Shown here piece after piece: positions 11,711 to 23,770 of a stretch of DNA of 64,000 bases. Numbering within the stretch: position 1 is the stretch's first letter; the number at the start of each line of letters is the position of its first letter. Source of the DNA: Hydractinia symbiolongicarpus (taxonomy: Eukaryota > Cnidaria > Hydrozoa > Anthoathecata > Hydractiniidae); contig NC_079882.1 of assembly GCF_029227915.1 (NCBI RefSeq), positions 32,604,001 through 32,668,000 of the forward strand, given 5' to 3'. The translations under genes were made by a program, and so were the position numbers. The notes below the pieces were generated by a model. It saw only the letters and a program-made list of their open reading frames with translations, was not told the DNA's origin and did no database searches.

Positions 11711-13182
11711 GAATTTCAATCGCCGGCAAACGAAAATCCGCGATTTCCCGTAAATCCCGGACTCGGCCCGTATAGTCAAAAGTATACAAAGAAAGTACCC
11801 AGGGAGTAAACTCAATTCCCGAACGATTTTTTAAATTATTTTTTCACCACTAAAACGCATGAGACTTGTAGTTGTCAAAAATGTTTTCATTTTTAATGAG
11901 ACGCTTAATGAAAGAGGTTTAATCTCCGGCAAACGAAATCCCGCGTTTTCCCGTAAATCCGGGGCTTGGCCCGTATAGTCGAATGTATACAAAGAAAGTA
12001 CCCAGGGAGTAAACTCATTTCCCGAACGATTTTTTAAATTTTTTTTCACCACTAAAACGCATGAGACTTGTAGTTCTCAAAAATGTTTTCATTTTTGATG
12101 AGACGCTTAATGAAAGAGGTTTAATCGCCGGAAAACGAAAACTCGCGATTTCCCGTAAATCCCGGGCTTGGCCCGTATAGTCGAATGTATACAAAGAAAG
12201 TACCCTGTGAGTAAACTCATTTACAGAACGATTTTTTAAATTATTTTTTCACCACTAAAACGCATAAGACTTGTAGTTTTTAAGAATGTTTTCATTTTTG
12301 ATGAGACGCTGAATAAAAGAAGTTTAATCGCCGGCAAACGAAAACCCGCGATTTCCTGTAAATCCCGGCTTGGCCGGTATAGTCAAAAGTATACAAAGAA
12401 AGTACCCAGGGAGTAAACTCATTTCCCGAAGGATTTTTTAAATTATTTTTTCACCACTAAAACGCATGAGACTTGTAGTTTTCAAAAATGTTTTCATTTT
12501 TGATGAGACGCTGAATAAAAGAAGCTTAATCGCCGGCAAACGAAAACCCGCGATTTCCCGTATATCCCGGCTTGGCCCGTATAGTCAAAAGTATACAAAG
12601 AAAGTACCCAGGGAGTAAACTCATTTCCCGAACAATTTTTTAAATTATTTTTTCACCACTAAAACTCATGAGACTTGTAGTTGTGAAAAATGTTTTCATT
12701 TTTGATGAGACGCTTAATGAAAGAGGTTTAATCGCCGGCAAACGAAATCCCGCGTTTTCCCGTAAATCCGCGGCTTGGCCCGTATAGTCGAATGTATACA
12801 AAGAAAGTACCCTGTGAGTAAACTCATTTACAGAACGATTTTTTAAATTATTTTTTCACCACTAAAACGCATAAGACTTGTAGTTTTTAAGAATGTTTTC
12901 ATTTTTGATGAGACGCTGAAAAAAAGAAGTTTAATCGCCGGCAAACGAAAACCCGCGATTTCCTGTAAATCCCGGCTTGGCCGGTATAGTCAAAAGTATA
13001 CAAAGAAAGTACCCAGGGAGTAAACTCATTTCCCGAAGGATTTTTTAAATTATTTTTTCACCACTAAAACGCATGAGACTTGTAGTTTTCAAAAATGTTT
13101 TCATTTTTGATGAGACGCTGAATAAAAGAAGCTTAATCGCCGGCAAACGAAAACCCGCGATTTCCCGTATATCCCGGCTTGG
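11711..13182 (+). repeat. Truncated and rearranged copy C of the 12-monomer HOR
   Basis: It opens with GAATTTC and the AATCTCCGG tail as in copies A and B. It reaches the GTTCTC marker (12072) after 361 bp instead of 768 bp, so two monomers are missing. At about 12800 a CGCGTTTTCCC-type tail is followed directly by a CCCTGTGAG/TTTACAG head. The CCTGTAAATCCCGGCTTGGCCGG monomer therefore appears twice, near 12355 and 12965. Confidence 0.7.
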
Positions 13183-14600
13183 CCCGTATAGTCAAAAGTA
13201 TACAAAGAAAGTACCCAGGGAGTAAACTCATTTCCCGAAGGATTTTTTAAATTATTTTTTCACCACTAAAACGCATGAGACTTGTAGTTTTCAAAAATGT
13301 TTTCATTTTTGATGAGACGCTGAATAAAAGAAGCTTAATCGCCGGCAAACGAAAACCCGCGATTTCCCGTAAATCCCGGCTTGGCCCGTATAGTCAAAAG
13401 TATACAAAGAAAGTACCCAGGGAGTAAACTCATTTCCCGAACGATTTTTTAAATTATTTTTTCACCACTAAAACGCATGAGACTTGTAGTTGTCAAAAAT
13501 GTTTTCATTTTTGATGAGACGCTTAATGAAAGAGGTTTAATCGCCGGCAAACGAAATCCCGCGTTTTCCCGTAAATCCGGGGCTTGGCCCGTATAGTCGA
13601 ATGTATACAAAGAAAGTACCCAGGGAGTAAACTCATTTCCCGAACGATTTTTTAAATTTTTTTTTCACCACTAAAACGCATGAGACTTGTAGTTGTGAAA
13701 AATGTTTTCATTTTTGATGAGACGCTTAATGAAAGAGGTTTAATCGCCGGAAAACGAAATCCCGCGTTTTCCCGTAAATCCGGGGCTTGGCCCGTATAGT
13801 CGAATGTATACAAAGAAAGTACCCAGGGAGTAAACTCATTTCCCGAACGATTTTTTAAATTTTTTTTTCACCACTAAAACGCATGAGACTTGTAGTTTTC
13901 AAAAATGTTTTCATTTTTGATGAGACGCTTAATGAAAGAGGTTTAATCGCCGGAAAACGAAAACCCGCGATTTCCCGTAAATCCCGGGCTTGGCCCGTAT
14001 AGTCGAATGTATACAAAGAAAGTACCCTGTGAGAAAACTCATTTCCAGAACGATTTTTTTAATTATTTTTACACCACTAAAACGCATAAGACTTGTAGTT
14101 TTTAAAAATGTTTTCATTTTTGATGAGACGCTGAATAAAAGCAGTTTAATCGCCGGCAAACGAAAATCCGCGATTTCCCGTAAATCCCGGACTCGGCCGT
14201 ATAGTCAAAAGTATACAAAGAAAGTACCCAGATAGTAAACTCATTTCCCGAACGATTTTTTAAATTATTTTTTCACCACTAAAACGCATGAGACTTGTAG
14301 TTGTCAAAAATGTTTTCATTTTTGATGAGACGCTTAATGAAAGAGGTTTAATCGCCGGAAAACGAAAACTCGCGATTTCCCGTAAATCCCGGGCTTGGCC
14401 CGTATAGTCGAATGTATACAAAGAAAGTACCCTGTGAGTAAACTCATTTACAGAACGATTTTTTAAATTATTTTTTCACCACTAAAACGCGTAAGACTTG
14501 TAGTTTTTAAGAATGTTTTCATTTTTGATGAGACGCTGAATAAAAGAAGTTTAACCGCCGGCAAACGAAAACCCGCGATTTCCCGTAAATCCCGGCTTGG
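13183..14600 (+). repeat. 7-monomer HOR copy 1 (1418 bp)
   Basis: The monomer starting at 13929 recurs at 15347. Both copies contain CCCAGATAGTAAAC, an ACACCACTAAAA variant of the T-rich region, GCGTAAGAC and TTAACCGCC. The left limit was set where sequence upstream stops matching at this offset. Confidence 0.8.
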
Positions 14601-16019
14601 CCGGTATAGTCAAAAGTATACAAAGAAAGTACCCAGGGAGTAAACTCATTTCCCGAAGGATTTTTTAAATTATTTTTTCACCACTAAAACGCATGAGACT
14701 TGTAGTTTTCAAAAATGTTTTCATTTTTGATGAGACGCTGAATAAAAGAAGCTTAATCGCCGGCAAACGAAAACCCGCGATTTCCCGTAAATCCCGGCTT
14801 GGCCCGTATAGTCAAAAGTATACAAAGAAAGTACCCAGGGAGTAAACTCATTTCCCGAACGATTTTTTAAATTATTTTTTCACCACTAAAACGCATGAGA
14901 CTTGTAGTTGTCAAAAATGTTTTCATTTTTGATGAGACGCTTAATGAAAGAGGTTTAATCGCCGGCAAACGAAATCCCGCGTTTTCCCGTAAATCCGGGG
15001 CTTGGCCCGTATAGTCGAATGTATACAAAGAAAGTACCCAGGGAGTAAACTCATTTCCCGAACGATTTTTTAAATTTTTATTACACCACTAAAACGCATG
15101 AGACTTGTAGTTGTGAAAAATGTTTTCATTTTTGATGAGACGCTTAATGAAAGAGGTTTAATCGCCGGAAAACGAAATCCCGCGTTTTCCCGTAAATCCG
15201 GGGCTTGGCCCGTATAGTCGAATGTATACAAAGAAAGTACCCAGGGAGTAAACTCATTTCCCGAACGATTTTTTAAATTTTTTTTTCACCACTAAAACGC
15301 ATGAGACTTGTAGTTTTCAAAAATGTTTTCATTTTTGATGAGACGCTTAATGAAAGAGGTTTAATCGCCGGAAAACGAAAACCCGCGATTTCCCGTAAAT
15401 CCCGGGCTTGGCCCGTATAGTCGAATGTATACAAAGAAAGTACCCTGTGAGAAAACTCATTTCCAGAACGATTTTTTTAATTATTTTTACACCACTAAAA
15501 CGCATAAGACTTGTAGTTTTTAAAAATGTTTTCATTTTTGATGAGACGCTGAATAAAAGCAGTTTAATCGCCGGCAAACGAAAATCCGCGATTTCCCGTA
15601 AATCCCGGACTCGGCCGTATAGTCAAAAGTATACAAAGAAAGTACCCAGATAGTAAACTCATTTCCCGAACGATTTTTTAAATTATTTTTTCACCACTAA
15701 AACGCATGAGACTTGTAGTTGTCAAAAATGTTTTCATTTTTGATGAGACGCTTAATGAAAGAGGTTTAATCGTCGGAAAACGAAAACTCGCGATTTCCCG
15801 TAAATCCCGGGCTTGGCCCGTATAGTCGAATGTATACAAAGAAAGTACCCTGTGAGTAAACTCATTTACAGAACGATTTTTTAAATTATTTTTTCACCAC
15901 TAAAACGCGTAAGACTTGTAGTTTTTAAGAATGTTTTCATTTTTGATGAGACGCTGAATTAAAAGAAGTTTAACCGCCGGCAAACGAAAACCCGCGATTT
16001 CCCGTAAATCCCGGCTTGG
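14601..16019 (+). repeat. 7-monomer HOR copy 2 (1419 bp)
   Basis: It matches 13183-14600 monomer by monomer. It is one base longer because of an extra T near 15959 (GCTGAATTAAAAG). Private differences include CGTCGGAAAAC near 15771 and TTTTTATTACACC near 15080. Confidence 0.8.
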
Positions 16020-16960
16020 CCGGTATAGTCAAAAGTATACAAAGAAAGTACCCAGGGAGTAAACTCATTTCCCGAAGGATTTTTTAAATTATTTTTTCAC
16101 CACTAAAACGCATGAGACTTGTAGTTTTCAAAAATGTTTTCATTTTTGATGAGACGCTGAATAAAAGAAGCTTAATCGCCGGCAAACGAAAACCCGCGAT
16201 TTCCCGTAAATCCCGGCTTGGCCCGTATAGTCAAAAGTATACAAAGAAAGTACCCAGGGAGTAAACTCATTTCCCGAACGATTTTTTAAATTATTTTTTC
16301 ACCACTAAAACGCATGAGACTTGTAGTTGTCAAAAATGTTTTCATTTTTGATGAGACGCTTAATGAAAGAGGTTTAATCGCCGGCAAACGAAATCCCGCG
16401 TTTTCCCGTAAATCCGGGGCTTGGCCCGTATAGTCGAATGTATACAAAGAAAGTACCCAGGGAGTAAACTCATTTCCCGAACGATTTTTTAAATTTTTTT
16501 TTCACCACTAAAACGCATGAGACTTGTAGTTTTCAAAAATGTTTTCATTTTTGATGAGACGCTTAATGAAAGAGGTTTAATCGCCGGAAAACGAAAACCC
16601 GCGATTTCCCGTAAATCCCGGGCTTGGCCCGTATAGTGGAATGTATACAAAGAAAGTACCCTGTGAGAAAACTCATTTCCAGAACGATTTTTTTAATTAT
16701 TTTTTCACCACTAAAACGCATAAGACTTGTAATTTTTAAAAATGTTTTCATTTTTGATGAGACGCTGAATAAAAGCAGTTTAATCGCCGGCAAACGAAAA
16801 TCCGCGATTTCCCGTAAATCCCCGACTCGGCCGTATAGTCAAAAGTATACAAAGAAAGTACCCAGGGAGTAAACTCATTTCCCAAACGATTTTTTAAATT
16901 ATTTTTTCACCACTAAAACGCATGAGACTTGTAGTTGTCAAAAATGTTTTCATTTTTGAT
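15200..16960 (+). repeat. Block duplicated at 19656-21415 (offset about 4456 bp), left copy
   Basis: Monomer starts at 15347 and 16563 recur at 19804 and 21018, and TTAACCGCC recurs at 15970 and 20426. The block includes the ACACC variant, CCCAGATAG, TTAACCGCC, GTGGAATG and CCCAAACG markers in the same order. It overlaps parts of the 7-monomer and 4-monomer units listed above, so this is a larger copying event that included them. Confidence 0.75.
16020..16500 (+). repeat. Partial third copy of the 7-monomer HOR
   Basis: It begins with the CCGGTATAG/GAAGGATT monomer and continues through the AAGCTT monomer (16168) and the GTTGTC/CGCGTTTTCCC monomer. It then skips the GTTGTG/CGGAAAACGAAATCC monomer and joins the 4-monomer repeat. 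Confidence 0.65.
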
Positions 16961-18150
16961 GAGACGCTGAATAAAAGAAGCTTAATCGCCGGCAAACGAA
17001 AACCCGCGATTTCCCGTAAATCCCGGCTTGGCCCGTATAGTCAAAAGTATACAAAGAAAGTACCCAGGGAGTAAACTCATTTCCCGAACGATTTTTTAAA
17101 TTATTTTTTCTCCACTAAAACGCATGAGACTTGTAGTTGTCAAAAATGTTTTCATTTTTGATGAGACGCTTAATGAAAGAGGTTTAATCGCCGGCAAACG
17201 AAATCCCGCGTTTTCCCGTAAATCCGGGGCTTGGCCCGTATAGTCGAATGTATACAAAGAAAGTACCCAGGGAGTAAACTCATTTCCCGAACGATTTTTT
17301 AAATTTTTTTTTCACCACTAAAACGCATGAGACTTGTAGTTTTCAAAAATGTTTTCATTTTTGATGAGACGCTTAATGAAAGAGGTTTAATCGCCGGAAA
17401 ACGAAAACCCGCGATTTCCCGTAAATCCCGGGCTTGGCCCGTATAGTGGAATGTATACAAAGAAAGTACCCTGTGAGAAAACTCATTTCCACAACGATTT
17501 TTTTAATTATTTTTTCACCACTAAAACGCATAAGACTTGTAATTTTTAAAAATGTTTTCATTTTTGATGAGACGCTGAATAAAAGCAGTTTAATCGCCGG
17601 CAAACGAAAATCCGCGATTTCCCGTAAATCCCCGACTCGGCCGTATAGTCAAAAGTATACAAAGAAAGTACCCAGGGAGTAAACTCATTTCCCAAACGAT
17701 TTTTTAAATTATTTTTTCACCACTAAAACGCATGAGACTTGTAGTTGTCAAAAATGTTTTCATTTTTGATGAGACGCTTAATGAAAGAGGTTTAATCGAC
17801 GGCAAACGAAATCCCGCGTTTTCCCGTAAATCCGGGGCTTGGCCCGTATAGTCGAATGTATACAAAGAAAGTACCCAGGGAGTAAACTCATTTCCCGAAC
17901 GATTTTTTAAATTTTTTTTTCACCACTAAAACGCATGAGACTTGTAGTTTTCAAAAATGTTTTCATTTTTGATGAGACGCCTAATGAAAGAGGTTTAATC
18001 GCCGGAAAACGCAAACCTGCAATTCCCCGTAAATCCCGGGTTTGGCCCGTATAGTCGAATGTATACAAAGAAAGTACCCTGTGAGAAAACTCATTTCCAG
18101 AACGATTTTTTTAATTATTTTTTCACCACTAAAACGCATAAGACTTGTAG
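16501..18150 (+). repeat. 4-monomer repeats (810 bp), second copy shortened
   Basis: The monomer with the unusual GTGGAATG head and TTGTAATTTTT recurs at 16563 and 17373. Both are followed by the GCAGTTTAAT/CCCCGACTCGGCCG monomer and a CCCAAACG head. In the second copy the AAGCTT monomer is missing and an AATCGACGG tail appears instead. Confidence 0.75.
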
Positions 18151-19250
18151 TTGTCAAAAATGTTTTCATTTTTGATGAGACGCTTAATGAAAGAGGTTTA
18201 ATCGCCGGAAAACGAAAACTCGCGAATTCCCGTAAATCCCGGGCTTGGCCCGTATAGTCGAATGTATACAAAGAAAGTACCCTGTGAGTAAACTCATTTA
18301 CAGAACGATTTTTTAAATTATTTTTTCACCACTAAAACGCATAAGACTTGTAGTTTTTAAGAATGTTTTCATTTTTGATGAGACGCTGAATAAAAGAAGT
18401 TTAATCACCGGCAAACGAAAACCCGCGATTTCCCGTAAATCCCGGCTTGGCCCGTATAGTCAAAAGTATACAAAGAAAGTACCCAGGGAGTAAACTCATT
18501 TCCCGAACGATTTTTTAAATTATTTTTTCACCACTAAAACGCATGAGACTTGTAGTTGTCAAAAATGTTTTCATTTTTGATGAGACGCTTAATGAAAGAG
18601 GTTTAATCGACGGCAAACGAAATCCCGCGTTTTCCCGTAAATCCGGGGCTTGGCCCGTATAGTCGAATGTATACAAAGAAAGTACCCAGGGAGTAAACTC
18701 ATTTCCCGAACGATTTTTTAAATTTTTTTTTCACCACTAAAACGCATGAGACTTGTAGTTTTCAAAAATGTTTTCATTTTTGATGAGACGCCTAATGAAA
18801 GAGGTTTAATCGCCGGAAAACGCAAACCTGCAATTCCCCGTAAATCCCGGGTTTGGCCCGTATAGTCGAATGTATACAAAGAAAGTACCCTGTGAGAAAA
18901 CTCATTTCCAGAACGATTTTTTTAATTATTTTTTCACCACTAAAACGCATAAGACTTGTAGTTTTTAAAAATGTTTTCATTTTTGATGAGATGCTGAATA
19001 AAAGCAGTTTAATCGCCGGCAAACGAAAATCCGCGATTTCCCGTAAATCCCGGACTCGGCCGTATAGTCAAAAGTATACAAAGAAAGTACCCAGGGAGTA
19101 AACTCATTTCCCGAACGATTTTTTAAATTATTTTTTCACCACTAAAACGCATGAGACTTGTAGTTGTGAAAAATGTTTTCATTTTTGATGAGACGCTTAA
19201 TAAAAGAGGTTTAATCGCCGGAAAACGAAAACTCGCGATTTCCCGTAAAT
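18150..19250 (+). repeat. Block duplicated at 21389-22489 (offset 3239 bp), left copy
   Basis: The AACTCGCGAATTCCCG tail, the AAACGCAAACCTGCAATTCC monomer (18792 and 22031) and a GTTGTG head occur in the same order at both places. Private differences are AATCGACGG near 18607 (AATCGCCGG in the other copy) and GAGATGCTG near 18990. Confidence 0.75.
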
Positions 19251-19655
19251 CCCGGCTTGGCCGGTATAGTCAAAAGTATACAAAGAAAGTACCCAGGGAG
19301 TAAACTCATTTCCCGAAGGATTTTTTAAATTATTTTTTCACCACTAAAACGCATGAGACTTGTAGTTTTCAAAAATGTTTTCATTTTTGATGAGACGCTG
19401 AATAAAAGAAGCTTAATCGCCGGCAAACGAAAACCTGCGATTTCCCGTATATCCCGGCTTGGCCCGTATAGTCAAAAGTATACAAAGAAAGTACCCAGGG
19501 AGTAAACTCATTTCCCGAACAATTTTTTAAATTATTTTTTCACCACTAAAACGCATGAGACTTGTAGTTGTGAAAAATGTTTTCATTTTTGATGAGACGC
19601 TTAATGAAAGAGGTTTAATCGCCGGCAAACGAAATCCCGCGTTTTCCCGTAAATC
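19251..19655 (+). repeat. Linking monomers with CCGGTATAG and AAGCTT variants
   Basis: Two monomers carry CCCGGCTTGGCCGG followed by GAAGGATT, then AAGCTT (19409) with GTATATCCCGG and a GTTGTG head. They resemble the monomers at 10550-10900 and 12370-12700. Nothing else is present. Confidence 0.7.
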
Positions 19656-21415
19656 CGGGGCTTGGCCCGTATAGTCGAATGTATACAAAGAAAGTACCCA
19701 GGGAGTAAACTCATTTCCCGAACGATTTTTTAAATTTTTTTTTCACCACTAAAACGCATGAGACTTGTAGTTTTCAAAAATGTTTTCATTTTTGATGAGA
19801 CGCTTAATGAAAGAGGTTTAATCGCCGGAAAACGAAAACCCGCGATTTCCCGTAAATCCCGGGCTTGGCCCGTATAGTCGAATGTATACAAAGAAAGTAC
19901 CCTGTGAGAAAACTCATTTCCAGAACGATTTTTTTAATTATTTTTACACCACTAAAACGCATAAGACTTGTAGTTTTTAAAAATGTTTTCATTTTTGATG
20001 AGACGCTGAATAAAAGCAGTTTAATCGCCGGCAAACGAAAATCCGCGATTTCCCGTAAATCCCGGACTCGGCCGTATAGTCAAAAGTATACAAAGAAAGT
20101 ACCCAGATAGTAAACTCATTTCCCGAACGATTTTTTAAATTATTTTTTCACCACTAAAACGCATGAGACTTGTAGTTGTCAAAAATGTTTTCATTTTTGA
20201 TGAGACGCTTAATGAAAGAGGTTTAATCGCCGGAAAACGAAAACTCGCGATTTCCCGTAAATCCCGGGCTTGGCCCGTATAGTCGAATGTATACAAAGAA
20301 AGTACCCTGTGAGTAAACTCATTTACAGAACGATTTTTTAAATTATTTTTTCACCACTAAAACGCGTAAGACTTGTAGTTTTTAAGAATGTTTTCATTTT
20401 TGATGAGACGCTGAATAAAAGAAGTTTAACCGCCGGCAAACGAAAACCCGCGATTTCCCGTAAATCCCGGCTTGGCCGGTATAGTCAAAAGTATACAAAG
20501 AAAGTACCCAGGGAGTAAACTCATTTCCCGAAGGATTTTTTAAATTATTTTTTCCCCACTAAAACGCATGAGACTTGTAGTTTTCAAAAATGTTTTCATT
20601 TTTGATGAGACGCTGAATAAAAGAAGCTTAATCGCCGGCAAACGAAAACCCGCGATTTCCCGTAAATCCCGGCTTGGCCCGTATAGTCAAAAGTATACAA
20701 AGAAAGTACCCAGGGAGTAAACTCATTTCCCGAACGATTTTTTAAATTATTTTTTCACCACTAAAACGCATGAGACTTGTAGTTGTCAAAAATGTTTTCA
20801 TTTTTGATGAGACGCTTAATGAAAGAGGTTTAATCGCCGGCAAACGAAATCCCGCGTTTTCCCGTAAATCCGGGGCTTGGCCCGTATAGTCGAATGTATA
20901 CAAAGAAAGTACCCAGGGAGTAAACTCATTTCCCGAACGATTTTTTAAATTTTTTTTCACCACTAAAACGCATGAGACTTGTAGTTTTCAAAAATGTTTT
21001 CATTTTTGATGAGACGCTTAATGAAAGAGGTTTAATCGCCGGAAAACGAAAACCCGCGATTTCCCGTAAATCCCGGGCTTGGCCCGTATAGTGGAATGTA
21101 TACAAAGAAAGTACCCTGTGAGAAAACTCATTTCCAGAACGATTTTTTTAATTATTTTTTCACCACTAAAACGCATAAGACTTGTAATTTTTAAAAATGT
21201 TTTCATTTTTGATGAGACGCTGAATAAAAGCAGTTTAATCGCCGGCAAACGAAAATCCGCGATTTCCCGTAAATCCCCGACTCGGCCGTATAGTCAAAAG
21301 TATACAAAGAAAGTACCCAGGGAGTAAACTCATTTCCCAAACGATTTTTTAAATTATTTTTTCACCACTAAAACGCATGAGACTTGTAGTTGTCAAAAAT
21401 GTTTTCATTTTTGAT
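19656..21415 (+). repeat. Block duplicated from or to 15200-16960, right copy
   Basis: It shares the full marker series of 15200-16960. Private differences are TTTTCCCCAC near 20553 and one T fewer in the run near 20950. The right limit is where 16960 continues into an AAGCTT monomer but this copy continues into CGGAAAACGAAAACTCGCGA. Confidence 0.75.
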
Positions 21416-22489
21416 GAGACGCTTAATGAAAGAGGTTTAATCGCCGGAAAACGAAAACTCGCGAATTCCCGTAAATCCCGGGCTTGGCCCGTATAGTCGA
21501 ATGTATACAAAGAAAGTACCCTGTGAGTAAACTCATTTACAGAACGATTTTTTAAATTATTTTTTCACCACTAAAACGCATAAGACTTGTAGTTTTTAAG
21601 AATGTTTTCATTTTTGATGAGACGCTGAATAAAAGAAGTTTAATCGCCGGCAAACGAAAACCCGCGATTTCCCGTAAATCCCGGCTTGGCCCGTATAGTC
21701 AAAAGTATACAAAGAAAGTACCCAGGGAGTAAACTCATTTCCCGAACGATTTTTTAAATTATTTTTTCACCACTAAAACGCATGAGACTTGTAGTTGTCA
21801 AAAATGATTTCATTTTTGATGAGACGCTTAATGAAAGAGGTTTAATCGCCGGCAAACGAAATCCCGCGTTTTCCCGTAAATCCGGGGCTTGGCCCGTATA
21901 GTCGAATGTATACAAAGAAAGTACCCAGGGAGTAAACTCATTTCCCGAACGATTTTTTAAATTTTTTTTTCACCACTAAAACGCACGAGACTTGTAGTTT
22001 TCAAAAATGTTTTCATTTTTGATGAGACGCCTAATGAAAGAGGTTTAATCGCCGGAAAACGCAAACCTGCAATTCCCCGTAAATCCCGGGTTTGGCCCGT
22101 ATAGTCGAATGTATACAAAGAAAGTACCCTGTGAGAAAACTCATTTCCAGAACGATTTTTTTAATTATTTTTTCACCACTAAAACGCATAAGACTTGTAG
22201 TTTTTAAAAATGTTTTCATTTTTGATGAGACGCTGAATAAAAGCAGTTTAATCGCCGGCAAACGAAAATCCGCGATTTCCCGTAAATCCCGGACTCGGCC
22301 GTATAGTCAAAAGTATACAAAGAAAGTACCCAGGGAGTAAACTCATTTCCCGAACGATTTTTTAAATTATTTTTTCACCACTAAAACGCATGAGACTTGT
22401 AGTTGTGAAAAATGTTTTCATTTTTGATGAGACGCTTAATGAAAGAGGTTTAATCGCCGGAAAACGAAAACTCGCGATTTCCCGTAAAT
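21389..22489 (+). repeat. Block duplicated from or to 18150-19250, right copy
   Basis: It matches the 18150-19250 series at an offset of 3239 bp (16 monomers). Private changes are GCACGAGAC near 21984 and AATGATTTCATT near 21803. It adjoins the 19656-21415 block, so the 19.7-22.5 kb interval is a join of two separately copied pieces. Confidence 0.75.
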
Positions 22490-23770
22490 CCCGGGCTTGG
22501 CCCGTATAGTCGAATGTATACAAAGAAAGTACCCTGTGAGTAAACTCATTTACAGAACGATTTTTTAAATTATTTTTTCACCACTAAAACGCATAAGACT
22601 TGTAGTTTTTAAGAATGTTTTCATTTTTGATGAGACGCTGAATAAAAGAAGTTTAATCGCCGGCAAACGAAAACCCGCGATTTCCCGTAAATCCCGGCTT
22701 GGCCCGTATAGTCAAAAGTATACAAAGAAAGTACCCAGGGAGTAAACTTATTTCCCGAAGGATTTTTTAAATTATTTTTTCACCACTAAAACGTATGAGA
22801 CTTTTAGTTTTTAAAAATGTTTTCATTTTTGATGAGACGCTGAATAAAAGCAGTTTAATCGCCGGCAAACGAAAATCCGCGATTTCCCGTAAATCCCGGA
22901 CTCGGCCGTATAGTCAAAAGTATACAAAGAAAGTACCCAGGGAGTAAACTCATTTCCCGAACGATTTTTTAAATTATTTTTTCACCACTAAAACGCATGA
23001 GACTTGTAGTTGTGAAAAATGTTTTCATTTTTGATGAGACGCTTAATGAAAGAGGTTTAATCGCCGGAAAACGAAAACTCGCGATTTCCCGTAAATCCCG
23101 GGCTTGGCCCGTATAGTCGAATGTATACAAAGAAAGTACCCTGTGAGTAAACTCATTTACACAACGATTTTTTAAATTATTTTTTCACCACTAAAACGCA
23201 TAAGACTTGTAGTTTTTAAGAATGTTTTCATTTTTGATGAGACGATAAATAAAAGAAGTTTAATCGCCGGCAAACGAAAACCCGCGATTTCCCGTAAATC
23301 CCGGCTTGGCCCGTATAGTCAAAAGTATACAAAGAAAGTAACCAGGGAGTAAACTTATTTCCTGAAGGATTTTTTAAATTATTTTTTCACCACTAAAACG
23401 CATGAGACTTGTAGTTTTCAAAAATGTTTTCATTTTTGATGAGACGCTGAATAAAAGAAGTTTAATCGCCGGCAAACGAAAACCCGCGATTTCCCGTAAG
23501 TCCCGGCTTGGCCCGTATAGTCAAAAGTATACAAAGATAGTACCCAGGGAGTAAACTCATTTCCCGAACGATTTTTGAAATTATTTTTTCACCACTAAAA
23601 CGCATGAGACTTGTAGTTTTCAAAAATGTTTTCATTTTTGATGAGACGCTGAATAAAAGCAGTTTAATCGCCGGCAAACGAAAATCCGCGATTTCCCGTA
23701 AATCCCGGACTCGGCCCGTATAGTCAAAAGTATACAAAGAAAGTACCCAGGGAGTAAATTCATTTCCCGA
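22490..23770 (+). repeat. Mixed monomers with CTTATTTCCCGAAGG heads
   Basis: GTTGTG heads at 22402 and 23009 are 607 bp apart (three monomers), and the next is at 24223 (six monomers). A TTTTTAAGAATG head alternates with heads reading AAACTTATTTCCCGAAGG and GACTTTTAG. No gene or unique sequence was found. Confidence 0.7.
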
